Shown: positions 1-6,873, numbered from the stretch's first letter. The stretch is 16,806 nucleotides of DNA from Aquificaceae bacterium (GCA_015487535.1 WFPN01000151.1:1-16806); one strand, 5' to 3'. The notes: a model not told the origin generated them from the letters alone. Numbers and translations are program-made.

Positions 1-392
1 AGAATATACTGGGCCTGCGGGATGAAGGGAGATTTCTGGAGTGAGAGAAGATCGAGCATCCTGCCTTCCGCTCTCTTTAGGTCTCCTTTCAGGTAATACC
101 TAACTCCAGCCCTGTAGTAGGCCCTGTCCTTGGGCTCTCCACATCCTTTTCCCTCGGGAGGTGGCTCTATCCGGGCTTCCTCTATGTATTCAGGAGGCTC
201 CAAAAGCCTGTTTGAGAGGTCGAGGTAGGTTATCTCCTTCTCAAGTTCTATCCTCTTGGGAGGCAGTAGCTTGGGCTTCTCCTCCACCACCCTGCCTATC
301 ACCTTTACCTTCAGACTGATGCTTTCCTTCAGGGGCTGGGCAATGGCGAGGCCTAAAAGGACCAGACTAAAGAGCTTTGTGAGCTTCCACAT
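1..392 (-). CDS. Secreted TPR-like protein, N-terminal 130 residues (partial at left edge)
   Basis: The frame is open from an ATG at 390-392 to the window edge. The start has a strong ribosome binding site (GGGGGAG, about five bases upstream), although it lies inside the 3' end of pspA, giving a 26-base overlap. The first 19 residues form a Sec signal peptide: positive MWKLTK, a hydrophobic core LFSLVLLGLAIA, and a likely cleavage site after A-Q. After a charged, Pro/Glu-rich stretch (residues 20-90) comes YYRAGVRYYLKGDLKRAEG (residues about 92-110), which has the spacing of a tetratricopeptide helix pair. The protein is therefore probably periplasmic or outer-membrane associated and built of TPR repeats. 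I do not recognise the family further, and most of the protein lies outside the window. Signal peptide seen; TPR assignment inferred from one repeat. Confidence 0.75.
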   Translation of the reverse strand, partial: MWKLTKLFSLVLLGLAIAQPLKESISLKVKVIGRVVEEKPKLLPPKRIELEKEITYLDLSNRLLEPPEYIEEARIEPPPEGKGCGEPKDRAYYRAGVRYYLKGDLKRAEGRMLDLLSLQKSPFIPQAQYI

Positions 393-1002
393 ACAGCTCC
401 CCCAGATGGCAGGTTATGTTCAGCCTCTGGATCACGTTCCTCCCCTCCTCCATGAGAACCACCGAGTAGGAGGCGTTGTCGCACCCGAAGCTCCAGAACT
501 TGGAAAGATCCACCTCCAGAAGGGCACAGTACATACACCTTATCGGGACCGTGTGGGAGACGACAGCCACCGTTTCCTCCCCGTGCTCTTCTTTGAGGAA
601 GTTTATAAACTCCTTCACCCTTATGTAAACGTCCTCCAGGCCCTCCCCCTCTTCAAACCTGATCCTGTGAGGTTCTTTCATCCACATCTCGAACTCTTCG
701 GGGAACTTCTCCTTTACCTCCTCCACGAGCATCCCCGACCACTTCCCGTGGTCTATCTCTATGACCCTCTTGTCCTCCTGGAGCGGAACTCCGAGCCTCT
801 CGGAGATTATCTGAGCGGTCTGGTAGGTTCTCTTGAGGGGGGATGTATAAACCTTGGAAATGTGCTCTTTAGAAAGCTCCTCCGCGAGGGCCCGGGCCTG
901 TTTTCTCCCCCTCTCCGTGAGCTCGGGGTCCAGAAGTCCCTGATAACGGCCTACGGTATTCCACTCGCTCTCCGCGTGCCTGATTATTATGAGTTTGAGC
1001 AT
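367..1002 (-). CDS. pspA: Metal-independent phosphoserine phosphatase, histidine phosphatase family
   Basis: Histidine phosphatase (cofactor-independent, phosphoglycerate-mutase-like fold) of 211 residues. The phospho-acceptor motif RHAESEWN is at residues 8-15 (His9), Arg58 follows in SPLKRTY, Glu82 lies in IEIDHG, and the second catalytic His150 is in VVSHTVP. The whole protein resembles what I recall of Hydrogenobacter thermophilus PspA, which dephosphorylates L-phosphoserine as the last step of serine synthesis without a metal. Shared features include His85 and the C-terminal HLGELYVEAHKA segment; in PspA, as I recall, His85 and the C-terminal region take part in substrate recognition. 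General phosphoglycerate mutase or another histidine phosphatase is the alternative. The gene follows htpX by 50 bases and runs into the TPR-like gene. No strong ribosome binding site precedes the ATG at 1002; the start is chosen because the RHA motif normally sits within the first ten residues. Confidence 0.9.
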   Translation of the reverse strand: MLKLIIIRHAESEWNTVGRYQGLLDPELTERGRKQARALAEELSKEHISKVYTSPLKRTYQTAQIISERLGVPLQEDKRVIEIDHGKWSGMLVEEVKEKFPEEFEMWMKEPHRIRFEEGEGLEDVYIRVKEFINFLKEEHGEETVAVVSHTVPIRCMYCALLEVDLSKFWSFGCDNASYSVVLMEEGRNVIQRLNITCHLGELYVEAHKAL

Positions 1003-1042
1003 TTACAGGTTTGATATTTTAGCACATGGAGTCTTTTGAAGG

Positions 1043-1068
1043 GGGCCAGGGATCAGGCCACCTGGCCC
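1043..1068 (-). other. Perfect 8-bp inverted repeat spanning the htpX stop codon
   Basis: GGGCCAGG (1043-1050) and CCTGGCCC (1061-1068) can pair as an uninterrupted 8-bp GC-rich stem with a 10-base loop; the htpX stop codon (1053-1055) lies in the loop. In the minus-strand transcript the hairpin is followed by an A-rich stretch, not a U tract, so it is not a standard intrinsic terminator. It could stabilise the htpX end of the mRNA, attenuate transcription into pspA, or be chance in a GC-rich coding end. Confidence 0.4.
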
Positions 1069-1919
1069 ATCCTCTTGGCTATCTCAACGAGCCTCGCTAT
1101 CCTCTTCTCTGTGGAGGGGTGGGTGGAGAAGAGCTCCCAGAGGCCTTCCCCCTTGAGGGGGTTCTCTATGAAGAGATGAGCCGTCCCCTCGTTCACCCTC
1201 GCGGGGACCTGGGTAACGTAGTTGTGGATCTTCTCAAGGGCCCTCGCCAGAGCCAGAGGACATCCGCATATGTAAGCCCCCGTCTCGTCAGCCAGATACT
1301 CCCTCGATCTCGATATCGCCATCTGGATTATGGCAGCTATTATGGGTGTGATGATTATAAGGAGTATGCTTCCCACGATAGAGAGGGGGTTGTTGTTCTC
1401 TTCGTCCCTTCCCCATCCGAAGATCAAAGCCCACTGGAGCCAGTTAACTATCATGGAGATCGCTCCCGCTATGGTGGCCGCTATGGAGGCTATCAGGACG
1501 TCCCTGTTCTTTATGTGGGCAAGCTCGTGGGCCAGAACTCCTCTGAGCTCTTCCTCGTCGAGGATCTCCAAGATTCCCCTCGTTACCGCCACAACCGCGT
1601 GCCCGGGTCCTTTTCCCGTGGCGAAGGCGTTGGGCTGTTCCATAGGAACGAGGTATATGGGAGGTTTGGGTATCTGAGCCCTCCTTGCGAGATCTTCCAC
1701 TATCCTGTGAAGCCACGGGGCCTCCTCGTAGCTTATCTCCTTAGCTCCGTACATAGACAAAACAATCTTGTCCGAGAACCAGTAGGAGAGGAAGTTCATA
1801 ATCGCGGCTATTATGAAGGCTATGAGCATCCCCGTCTTTCCAGCTATTGCGTTTCCTAAGAACAGAAGCAGTCCCGTGAGCAGTCCTAAGAGCAGAGCGG
1901 TCCTTATCATGTATCCCAT
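1053..1919 (-). CDS. htpX: M48-family membrane zinc metalloprotease HtpX
   Basis: Integral membrane protease of 288 residues, the usual HtpX length, involved in quality control of inner-membrane proteins. Two hydrophobic segments at about residues 5-22 and 30-47 open the protein. The zinc motif HELAH is at 131-135 (His131, Glu132 catalytic, His135) within GVLAHELAHIKNRD. The third zinc ligand is Glu207 in SRSREYLADE, and two more membrane segments fall near residues 142-167 and 179-198. The conserved NAFATG motif is at about 97-102. The ATG at 1919 has a good ribosome binding site (GGAGG in CCGAGGAGG, some eight bases upstream). It is the first gene of the leftward unit htpX-pspA-TPR and is divergent from phoH, with candidate promoters in the 79-base gap. 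Catalytic residues are all intact. Confidence 0.95.
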   Translation of the reverse strand: MGYMIRTALLLGLLTGLLLFLGNAIAGKTGMLIAFIIAAIMNFLSYWFSDKIVLSMYGAKEISYEEAPWLHRIVEDLARRAQIPKPPIYLVPMEQPNAFATGKGPGHAVVAVTRGILEILDEEELRGVLAHELAHIKNRDVLIASIAATIAGAISMIVNWLQWALIFGWGRDEENNNPLSIVGSILLIIITPIIAAIIQMAISRSREYLADETGAYICGCPLALARALEKIHNYVTQVPARVNEGTAHLFIENPLKGEGLWELFSTHPSTEKRIARLVEIAKRMGQVA

Positions 1920-1939
1920 CTTTTTTTCCTCCTCGGAGG

Positions 1940-1968
1940 TTGTAATCCTTTCTTCGGGATTTTATATT
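1940..1968 (+). promoter_or_regulatory. Candidate phoH promoter
   Basis: TTGTAA (1940-1945), a 17-base spacer and TATATT (1963-1968) match the housekeeping sigma factor pattern at four and five of six bases. The predicted start of transcription is near 1975, about 24 bases before the phoH ATG. It shares the AT-rich core with the divergent htpX promoter. Confidence 0.45.
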
Positions 1969-1992
1969 TATCAGAGCGACCGATAAAGTCAA
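1965..1992 (-). promoter_or_regulatory. Candidate htpX promoter
   Basis: On the minus strand TTGACT (1987-1992) is followed by a 16-base spacer and TAAATA (1965-1970); an overlapping TATAAA (1961-1966) would give a 20-base spacer. Transcription would begin about 40 bases before the htpX ATG. It overlaps the opposing phoH promoter. Motif match only. Confidence 0.35.
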
Positions 1993-1998
1993 GAGGGA

Positions 1999-3039
1999 AT
2001 GATAGGAGACAGGACGGCCTTAGAGGAGAGGATAGACCTCGGAAGGTACGACGAGAGGTTCTACGCCGTAGTCGGAAGGGGCGACGAGAACATCAAGTAC
2101 TTCTCCAAGGTCTTCGACGTTCGCATAGTCCCCCGGGGAACGGAGCTCATAATCAAGGGAGAGGACGAGAAGGTAAGGAAGTTCCTCTCCTTCTTAAGAG
2201 CTGTGATGTCTAGACTGGAAAGAGAGAAGCTAACCGCGAAGGAAGTGAGAGAGTATGCCAAGGACTTCCTCCAGAAGACCGAAGGTCCCGAAAGTGCCCC
2301 GGAGGAGGAAGAGGTCATCCTCGTAACCCACAGGAAAAGGGCCATAGTCCCCAAGACGCCAACCCAGAGGAGGTATATCGAGGCCATAAAGAAGAACGAC
2401 GTGGTCTTCGGAGTTGGGCCAGCTGGAACGGGGAAGACCTACCTCGCCATGGCGATGGCTCTCGCGCATCTCAAAGAGCAGAAGGTAAACAAGATAATCC
2501 TCACGAGGCCCGCGGTTGAAGCTGGGGAGAAGCTGGGCTTTCTTCCGGGAACGATAGCGGAGAAGGTGGACCCCTACCTGAGACCCCTCTACGACGCCCT
2601 ATACGACATGATCGACTACGACAAGGCGATGTATATGCTCGAGAGGAACATCATAGAGATAGCCCCCCTCGCCTTCATGAGGGGAAGGACCCTCAACGAC
2701 GCCTTCATAATCCTCGACGAGGCCCAGAACGCCACAAAGGAGCAGATGAAGATGTTTTTAACCCGCATAGGCTTCGGCTCGAAGGTTGTCATCACGGGGG
2801 ATATAACCCAGATAGACCTCCCCAAGAAGGAGCACTCGGGACTCGTGGAGGCGCTGAAGATTCTGAGGGGCATCCCTGGGATAGACTTCGTCTGGTTCTC
2901 CCAGGATGACGTGGTCAGGCACCCCATAGTGGCGAGGATAATAGAAGCATACGAAGCCCATGAACGAGGTTCAGATAAAGCTAAAGAAGAGGAAGCTCCC
3001 AAAGAGCTGGATAGAGGAGAGGGCGAAGAGGATACTTGA
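1999..3039 (+). CDS. phoH: PhoH-family ATPase / putative RNA helicase-like protein
   Basis: Cytoplasmic P-loop protein of 346 residues. The N-terminal part (about 35-70) resembles the small KH-like region found before PhoH domains (RIVPRGTELIIKGE). The PhoH ATPase domain starts near residue 115 (PKTPTQRRYIEAI), with Walker A GPAGTGKT at 140-147 and Walker B FIILDEAQN (Asp240, Glu241). PhoH-like proteins are linked to RNA metabolism and are commonly next to ybeY, as here. The last 26 or so residues are a charged, low-complexity tail encoded entirely in the 80-base overlap with ybeY. The ATG at 1999 has GAGGG only two bases upstream, which is too close for a standard ribosome binding site; no better start is visible, because the conserved region begins soon after. 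Confidence 0.93.
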   Translation: MIGDRTALEERIDLGRYDERFYAVVGRGDENIKYFSKVFDVRIVPRGTELIIKGEDEKVRKFLSFLRAVMSRLEREKLTAKEVREYAKDFLQKTEGPESAPEEEEVILVTHRKRAIVPKTPTQRRYIEAIKKNDVVFGVGPAGTGKTYLAMAMALAHLKEQKVNKIILTRPAVEAGEKLGFLPGTIAEKVDPYLRPLYDALYDMIDYDKAMYMLERNIIEIAPLAFMRGRTLNDAFIILDEAQNATKEQMKMFLTRIGFGSKVVITGDITQIDLPKKEHSGLVEALKILRGIPGIDFVWFSQDDVVRHPIVARIIEAYEAHERGSDKAKEEEAPKELDRGEGEEDT

Positions 3040-3388
3040 GATCCTCGGGATAGAGAACTCAGAACTCAGCGTCCTGATAACCGGCGACGAGGAGATAAGG
3101 GAGCTAAACAAAACCTACAGAGGAAAAGACAAGCCCACCGACGTCCTTTCCTTCCCCATGGGGGATCGCATAGACGGTAAGCTCATTTTGGGGGACGTGG
3201 TGATCTCACTCGACACCGCCCAGAAACAGGCTAAGGACCTTGGACACAGCCTTGAGGATGAGGTGGAAAGGCTCCTCGCCCACGGCATCATTCACCTTTT
3301 AGGATACGACCACGAGCTTGGGGGAGAGGAAGAGGTAAAGTTCAGGGAGTTGGAGGAGAAGGTCCGTGCTCAGCTTGGAAGAGGCTAG
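2960..3388 (+). CDS. ybeY: Endoribonuclease YbeY (rRNA maturation factor)
   Basis: Single-domain zinc-dependent protein of 142 residues, acting in 16S rRNA processing and ribosome quality control in the bacteria where it has been studied. The signature HGIIHLLGYDH lies at 108-118, giving three zinc histidines (108, 112, 118), and EIRELNKTYRGKDKPTDVLS (about 45-64) is the conserved substrate-side motif. The ATG at 2960 gives a normal N-terminus (VQIKLKKRKLP, then the first helix); a shorter start would remove the first beta strand, so I accept the 80-base overlap with phoH. The gene is read in the +1 frame relative to phoH and has no clear ribosome binding site, which suggests translational coupling. 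It overlaps the AMMECR1 gene by 23 bases. Confidence 0.94.
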   Translation: MNEVQIKLKKRKLPKSWIEERAKRILEILGIENSELSVLITGDEEIRELNKTYRGKDKPTDVLSFPMGDRIDGKLILGDVVISLDTAQKQAKDLGHSLEDEVERLLAHGIIHLLGYDHELGGEEEVKFRELEEKVRAQLGRG

Positions 3389-3968
3389 GGAGCTTGTAAG
3401 AATAGGGAGGCTTTCTGTCCTAAGAGCTTTAGAGGGAAAGGAACCAGAAGTTTCCGAAGAGATTAAGGATAGGTTTAGGGCAAAGAGGGGAGTATTTACA
3501 ACCCTGCTCACCTACCCAGAAAGGGAGCTCAGGGGTTGTGTAGGCGTACCTTATCCTGTGTACCCGCTGTGGCTTGCCGTAATCCGCTCCTCTCTGAGCG
3601 CGGCCTTCAAGGATCCTCGCTTTCCCCCTATCAGAGCAGACGAGCTCAGCAGGGTTGTCTGGGAACTCTCCATACTGACCGACTTCGAGGAGTTGCCAAA
3701 GGAGGATCTCCCAAAGGGTATAAGGGTGGGCCTTGATGGTCTCATGGTAGAGGAAAGGGGTGTGAGAGGTCTGCTCCTTCCCCAGGTTGCACCGAGGTAC
3801 GGATGGGGATCTGTGGAGTTCTTGGAGCACACCTGTTTGAAAGCGGGACTCCCAAAAGACTGCTGGAGAGACGAAGATGTTAAAGTATTCAGGTTCCAGA
3901 GTGAGATCTTCGAGGAGGAAGAGCCCTGGGGAGAGGTGAAGAGGGTCGAGGCTTTGAGGTGCGGGTAG
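3366..3968 (+). CDS. AMMECR1-family protein (AmmeMemoRadiSam system protein A-like)
   Basis: Protein of 200 residues containing one AMMECR1 domain. The hallmark LRGCVG is at about residues 55-60, and the later VGLDGLMVEERGVRGLLLPQ and GWGSVEFLEHTC segments match the family's conserved C-terminal half, including a late cysteine. Biochemical function of bacterial AMMECR1 proteins is not established; in many genomes the gene sits with MEMO-like and radical SAM genes, neither of which is in this window. The start is GTG at 3366, supported by GGAGGAGAAGG a few bases upstream; it overlaps ybeY by 23 bases. Its neighbours deal with RNA processing and DNA repair. Family assignment is secure; role is unknown. 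Confidence 0.88.
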   Translation: MLSLEEARELVRIGRLSVLRALEGKEPEVSEEIKDRFRAKRGVFTTLLTYPERELRGCVGVPYPVYPLWLAVIRSSLSAAFKDPRFPPIRADELSRVVWELSILTDFEELPKEDLPKGIRVGLDGLMVEERGVRGLLLPQVAPRYGWGSVEFLEHTCLKAGLPKDCWRDEDVKVFRFQSEIFEEEEPWGEVKRVEALRCG

Positions 3969-4615
3969 AGGATCTCAAGAGAGTTCAGATAGAGTGTGCC
4001 AAGAAGGTTGTTCAAGAAGATGACTTTGGGAAGATAGAGACCGTTGGAGGTATGGATCTCACCTTCGAGAAGATAGATGAGAACCCAACCCGCGCCTGGG
4101 CGAGCTTGGTTGTGATAGAACTCAAGACCCTGAGGCCCATCTACAACCTCGTGGTGGAGGACGAGGTTAGCTTTCCCTACATACCAACGTTCCTCGCCTT
4201 CAGGGAGATGCCCCTCCTTCTGAAGCTATACGAGAAGGCTGCTGTAAAACCCGACGTTTACTTTATAGATGGACAAGGCGTCGCTCACCCGAGGGGGTGC
4301 GGTATAGCCTCCCATTTCGGAGTCGAGACTGGGGAAGTTAGTGTGGGGGTTGCTAAAACCAAGCTCTTCGGCCACTACAGGGAGCCGGGAAGCAGGAGGG
4401 GCAGCTTCACGTACCTAAGGCACAGAGACCGTATAATAGGGGCTGTGGTGAGGACTAAGGATAACACACAGCCTGTCTTCGTTTCGGTAGGCCACAGGAT
4501 AAGTCTCAAGACAGCGATAGACCTTGTACTTAAGACTTCCAAATTCAGGATACCCGAACCTACCAGATTGGCCCATAATCTTCTTCAGAAGGTCAGAAGG
4601 GAGAGCCTGTTTTGA
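3959..4615 (+). CDS. nfi: Endonuclease V (deoxyinosine 3' endonuclease)
   Basis: Nuclease of 218 residues that nicks DNA (or RNA) one base 3' of inosine, repairing deaminated adenine, a frequent lesion at high temperature. The presumed catalytic acids are visible: Asp33 in VGGMDLTF, Glu83 in PYIPTFLAFRE, and Asp104 in FIDGQGVAHPRGCGIASHFG. The PYIP wedge that inserts at the lesion is at 73-76. GVAKTKLFG follows at about 131-139. The start is GTG at 3959, overlapping the AMMECR1 stop by 10 bases. This is the last gene of the phoH-ybeY-AMMECR1-nfi unit; the next gene has its own promoter. Confidence 0.95.
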   Translation: MRVEDLKRVQIECAKKVVQEDDFGKIETVGGMDLTFEKIDENPTRAWASLVVIELKTLRPIYNLVVEDEVSFPYIPTFLAFREMPLLLKLYEKAAVKPDVYFIDGQGVAHPRGCGIASHFGVETGEVSVGVAKTKLFGHYREPGSRRGSFTYLRHRDRIIGAVVRTKDNTQPVFVSVGHRISLKTAIDLVLKTSKFRIPEPTRLAHNLLQKVRRESLF

Positions 4616-4642
4616 TGCAAATTAAGGAATTAAGAATATATT
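4612..4642 (+). promoter_or_regulatory. Candidate pdo promoter with strong ribosome binding site downstream
   Basis: TTGATG (4612-4617, overlapping the nfi stop) is followed by TATATT (4637-4642) with a 19-base spacer, or by AATATA (4635-4640) with 17. The leader would be about 20 bases and holds GGAGG at 4655-4659, eight bases before the ATG, the best ribosome binding site in the window. Confidence 0.4.
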
Positions 4643-4667
4643 TATATCCTGATAGGAGGTAGGAAAT

Positions 4668-5351
4668 ATGCTCTTAGGATTAGATGTAAGGAGTCAGATA
4701 AAGGACATATTCGAGAAGGAGTTCAAGGAACCCGTTACCGTTAAGCTCTTTTCCCAGGCTATAGGATGTGAGAGCTGCCAGACGGTCGAGGAGCTCCTCA
4801 AGGAGCTCGTCGATGTTGTAGGAGAGGACAGGATAAAGTACGAGATACACACACCGGTTCTCGAGAAGGAGATAGCTGAAAAGTACGGCATAGACAGGAT
4901 ACCCACGATAGTCATAGAGGGAGACAAGGACTACGGGATAAGGTACATAGGCCTTCCAGCGGGACTCGAGTTCAGCACCCTCATACAGGGGATACTCCAG
5001 GTATCCAAGAGAAAGCCGAACCTGTCCGATAAGACCGTCGAGCTCTTAAAAGAGATAGACCTTCCTATAGAGCTCATGGTCTTCGTCACTACATCCTGCG
5101 GATACTGCCCATCTGCGGCCGTTATGGCTTACAACTTCGCCCTGGCGAGTGATTACATAACCGCGAAGGTTATAGACGCCTCGGAGAACCCCGATCTGGC
5201 GGAGAGGTTCCAGGTGGTTGGTGTTCCCAAGATAGTTATAAACGATGGTCTTGCGGAGTTCGTGGGAGCCCAGCCCGAGAATGCATTCCTTGGCTACGTG
5301 ATAGCTGCCTACGAGAAGCTCAAGAAGGAAAAGAGCGGTGATAGAGCTTGA
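4668..5351 (+). CDS. pdo: Protein disulfide oxidoreductase with two thioredoxin folds (PDO)
   Basis: Glutaredoxin-like protein of 227 residues built of two thioredoxin folds. The first active site is CESC (Cys34-Cys37) with cis-Pro79 in RIPTIV; the second is CGYC (Cys144-Cys147) with cis-Pro187 in GVPKIV. Both sites are complete. This type is characteristic of hyperthermophiles, where it helps make or reshuffle disulfides in cytoplasmic proteins; length and sequence are close to what I recall of the Aquifex aeolicus protein. No signal peptide is present, so it acts in the cytoplasm. The ATG at 4668 follows an excellent ribosome binding site. Its stop overlaps the flavoprotein gene by 14 bases, so the two are almost certainly co-expressed. 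Confidence 0.95.
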   Translation: MLLGLDVRSQIKDIFEKEFKEPVTVKLFSQAIGCESCQTVEELLKELVDVVGEDRIKYEIHTPVLEKEIAEKYGIDRIPTIVIEGDKDYGIRYIGLPAGLEFSTLIQGILQVSKRKPNLSDKTVELLKEIDLPIELMVFVTTSCGYCPSAAVMAYNFALASDYITAKVIDASENPDLAERFQVVGVPKIVINDGLAEFVGAQPENAFLGYVIAAYEKLKKEKSGDRA

Positions 5352-6078
5352 GAAGAAGCCCTTAGTAGAGTTCACCGCCCCCGTAATCGAGGTAAGGGAA
5401 GAGACGCCTACAACAAAAACGCTTGTATTCGACATATCGGGGGTCGATTTCGACTTCTATCCCGGGCAGTACGTTATGCTCAAGGTCCCCTACCCTCCAA
5501 CCGGAGAGGAGCTCAAAAGAGCTTACTCGATAGCCTCGAGTCCACTTCAGAAAGACAGGCTCGAGCTGACGGTAAAGAGAAAGGAAGGAGGAAAGGCCTC
5601 CGTTATACTGACCACACAGGTAAGGGAAGGCGATAAGTTCTTCATAAAGGGACCCTACGGAAGGTTTTACTGGACCGAGGGTATGTCCGACAGGATAGTA
5701 CTTATGGGAGCGGGCAGCGGGGTGGTTCCCCTCATGTCCATACTCAGATACATAAGGGACAAAGGTCTGAAGAAGGTTAAGGCTACCCTCCTGGTATCTT
5801 ACAGGTCCTTCGAGGAGATAATCTACAGGGATGAGCTCGAGGATCTATCGAAGCATTCCAACATGAAGATCAGGATAACCCTCACGAGGGAAGTTCCCGA
5901 AGGCTGGAGAGGTCTAAGGGGCAGGATAAACGAGGAGACGGTACTCAGCGAGGTGGAGGACATACCCTCCAACCTTTACTACCTATGTGGCCCGCCTAAG
6001 TTCGTGGACGATATGAAGTCAATACTTCTCTCCCTAGGTGTCGATAGAAAGCAGATAAAGACGGAGAGGTACGATTAG
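5338..6078 (+). CDS. Ferredoxin-NADP+ reductase-like FAD/NAD(P)-binding oxidoreductase
   Basis: Protein of 246 residues with the ferredoxin reductase fold. The FAD-binding barrel has YPGQYVMLK and RAYSIASSP (about residues 41-67), and KGPYGRFY follows near 101-108. The NAD(P)-binding half opens with GAGSGVVPLMS (about 122-132) and ends with YLCGPPKFVDDM (near 217-228). There is no 2Fe-2S domain and only one cysteine in the whole protein, so it cannot act as a thioredoxin-reductase-like dithiol enzyme. It could pass electrons between NAD(P)H and a ferredoxin, flavodoxin or unknown partner. The start is GTG at 5338 with AAGGA upstream. It overlaps pdo at its start and, with its TAG, the TAA of the convergent dehydrogenase gene. 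Family is clear; substrate is unknown. Confidence 0.88.
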   Translation: MIELEKKPLVEFTAPVIEVREETPTTKTLVFDISGVDFDFYPGQYVMLKVPYPPTGEELKRAYSIASSPLQKDRLELTVKRKEGGKASVILTTQVREGDKFFIKGPYGRFYWTEGMSDRIVLMGAGSGVVPLMSILRYIRDKGLKKVKATLLVSYRSFEEIIYRDELEDLSKHSNMKIRITLTREVPEGWRGLRGRINEETVLSEVEDIPSNLYYLCGPPKFVDDMKSILLSLGVDRKQIKTERYD

Positions 6079-6857
6079 GAGAGGGTTTCCAGAAGCTCCA
6101 GGTTCCTGAGAGCTCTCAGAGTTGAGCCTTCACGCCTCCTTCCAGATAGGAAGTCGCTTACCATTTCCCTCAGCTTATCCCCTTCCTTCTTCCTCTTCCT
6201 CTCACCATCGAAGAGGATCTCCTCCCTGAGGAAGTCCATTACCATATCTCCCCTTGAGGTCTTCAGGAGCCATCTCCTCACCACATCACCCCTGTGCTCC
6301 CAGGCCACCCTAAGCCTGAAAGGTACGCCTCCGGCCTTTCCCTCCATCTCCCACACATCCCCTTCCCTTGTAGAGCTCACATCCACATCTCCCAACAGAT
6401 ACTGGAGTATGTATAGGTCGTGCCAGGCGAGATCCCAGAAGGGGTTTATGTATCCCCTGCCCTTGTTGAGCCTCTCTATCAGTATCTCCTCGACCTCCAC
6501 ATCTTTAGGGAAGTTCTTGACCGGGAAGGAGTATAGCTCTATCTCTGAGATCTCCAAGTTGGGGTCCTCCCATATCTCCCTGAACTCCTCACTCCTTCTG
6601 GCGGGAGGTTTTTCTAGGAGTACGGGGACTCCTCTCCTTAGGAACTCCTTAGCTATCTCTACGTGATGCTGAGGATCCACTACGACTATCGCCCTCTTGA
6701 CCTCCTCTTTCACCTCCCCGAAGTGGCAGTAGAAAGGGTATTTCTTGACGTTCTTGTATGGATCTATGTCGCAGAGGACCGGGAGCTCCTCTAGCTCTTC
6801 GAGCTTGGCGAGGTACTTCATCCCCATGTTTCCAAGGCCTACCAGGAGGACGTGCAT
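6075..6857 (-). CDS. Short Gfo/Idh/MocA-type NAD(P)-dependent dehydrogenase
   Basis: Protein of 260 residues starting with a Rossmann nucleotide-binding motif, VLLVGLGNMG (about 3-12), with CDID closing the second strand. EKPPARRSEEF (about 97-107) is the EKP motif typical of Gfo/Idh/MocA dehydrogenases. The family usually has 320-380 residues, so this is a compact member with a shortened C-terminal substrate domain; WDLAWHDLYIL (about 161-171) may supply the catalytic histidine region. I do not know the substrate. The ATG at 6857 is chosen because AAAGGAG lies eight bases upstream and the Rossmann motif starts at residue 3; reading further upstream would run into tRNA-Leu. The gene directly follows that tRNA on the same strand. 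Confidence 0.8.
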   Translation of the reverse strand: MHVLLVGLGNMGMKYLAKLEELEELPVLCDIDPYKNVKKYPFYCHFGEVKEEVKRAIVVVDPQHHVEIAKEFLRRGVPVLLEKPPARRSEEFREIWEDPNLEISEIELYSFPVKNFPKDVEVEEILIERLNKGRGYINPFWDLAWHDLYILQYLLGDVDVSSTREGDVWEMEGKAGGVPFRLRVAWEHRGDVVRRWLLKTSRGDMVMDFLREEILFDGERKRKKEGDKLREMVSDFLSGRRREGSTLRALRNLELLETLS

Positions 6858-6873
6858 TTTTATTTCTCCTTTA

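Noticed and set aside
1003..1052. Separate promoter for pspA
   Set aside because: A TAAAAT hexamer is present on the minus strand, but no -35 lies at a usable distance; co-transcription with htpX is simpler.
256..1859. Two long open frames on the plus strand opposite pspA and htpX (256-1014 and 1026-1859)
   Set aside because: They are antisense shadows. The minus-strand frames carry complete catalytic motifs, while these give Pro/Gly/Arg-rich sequence without any recognisable domain or ribosome binding site.
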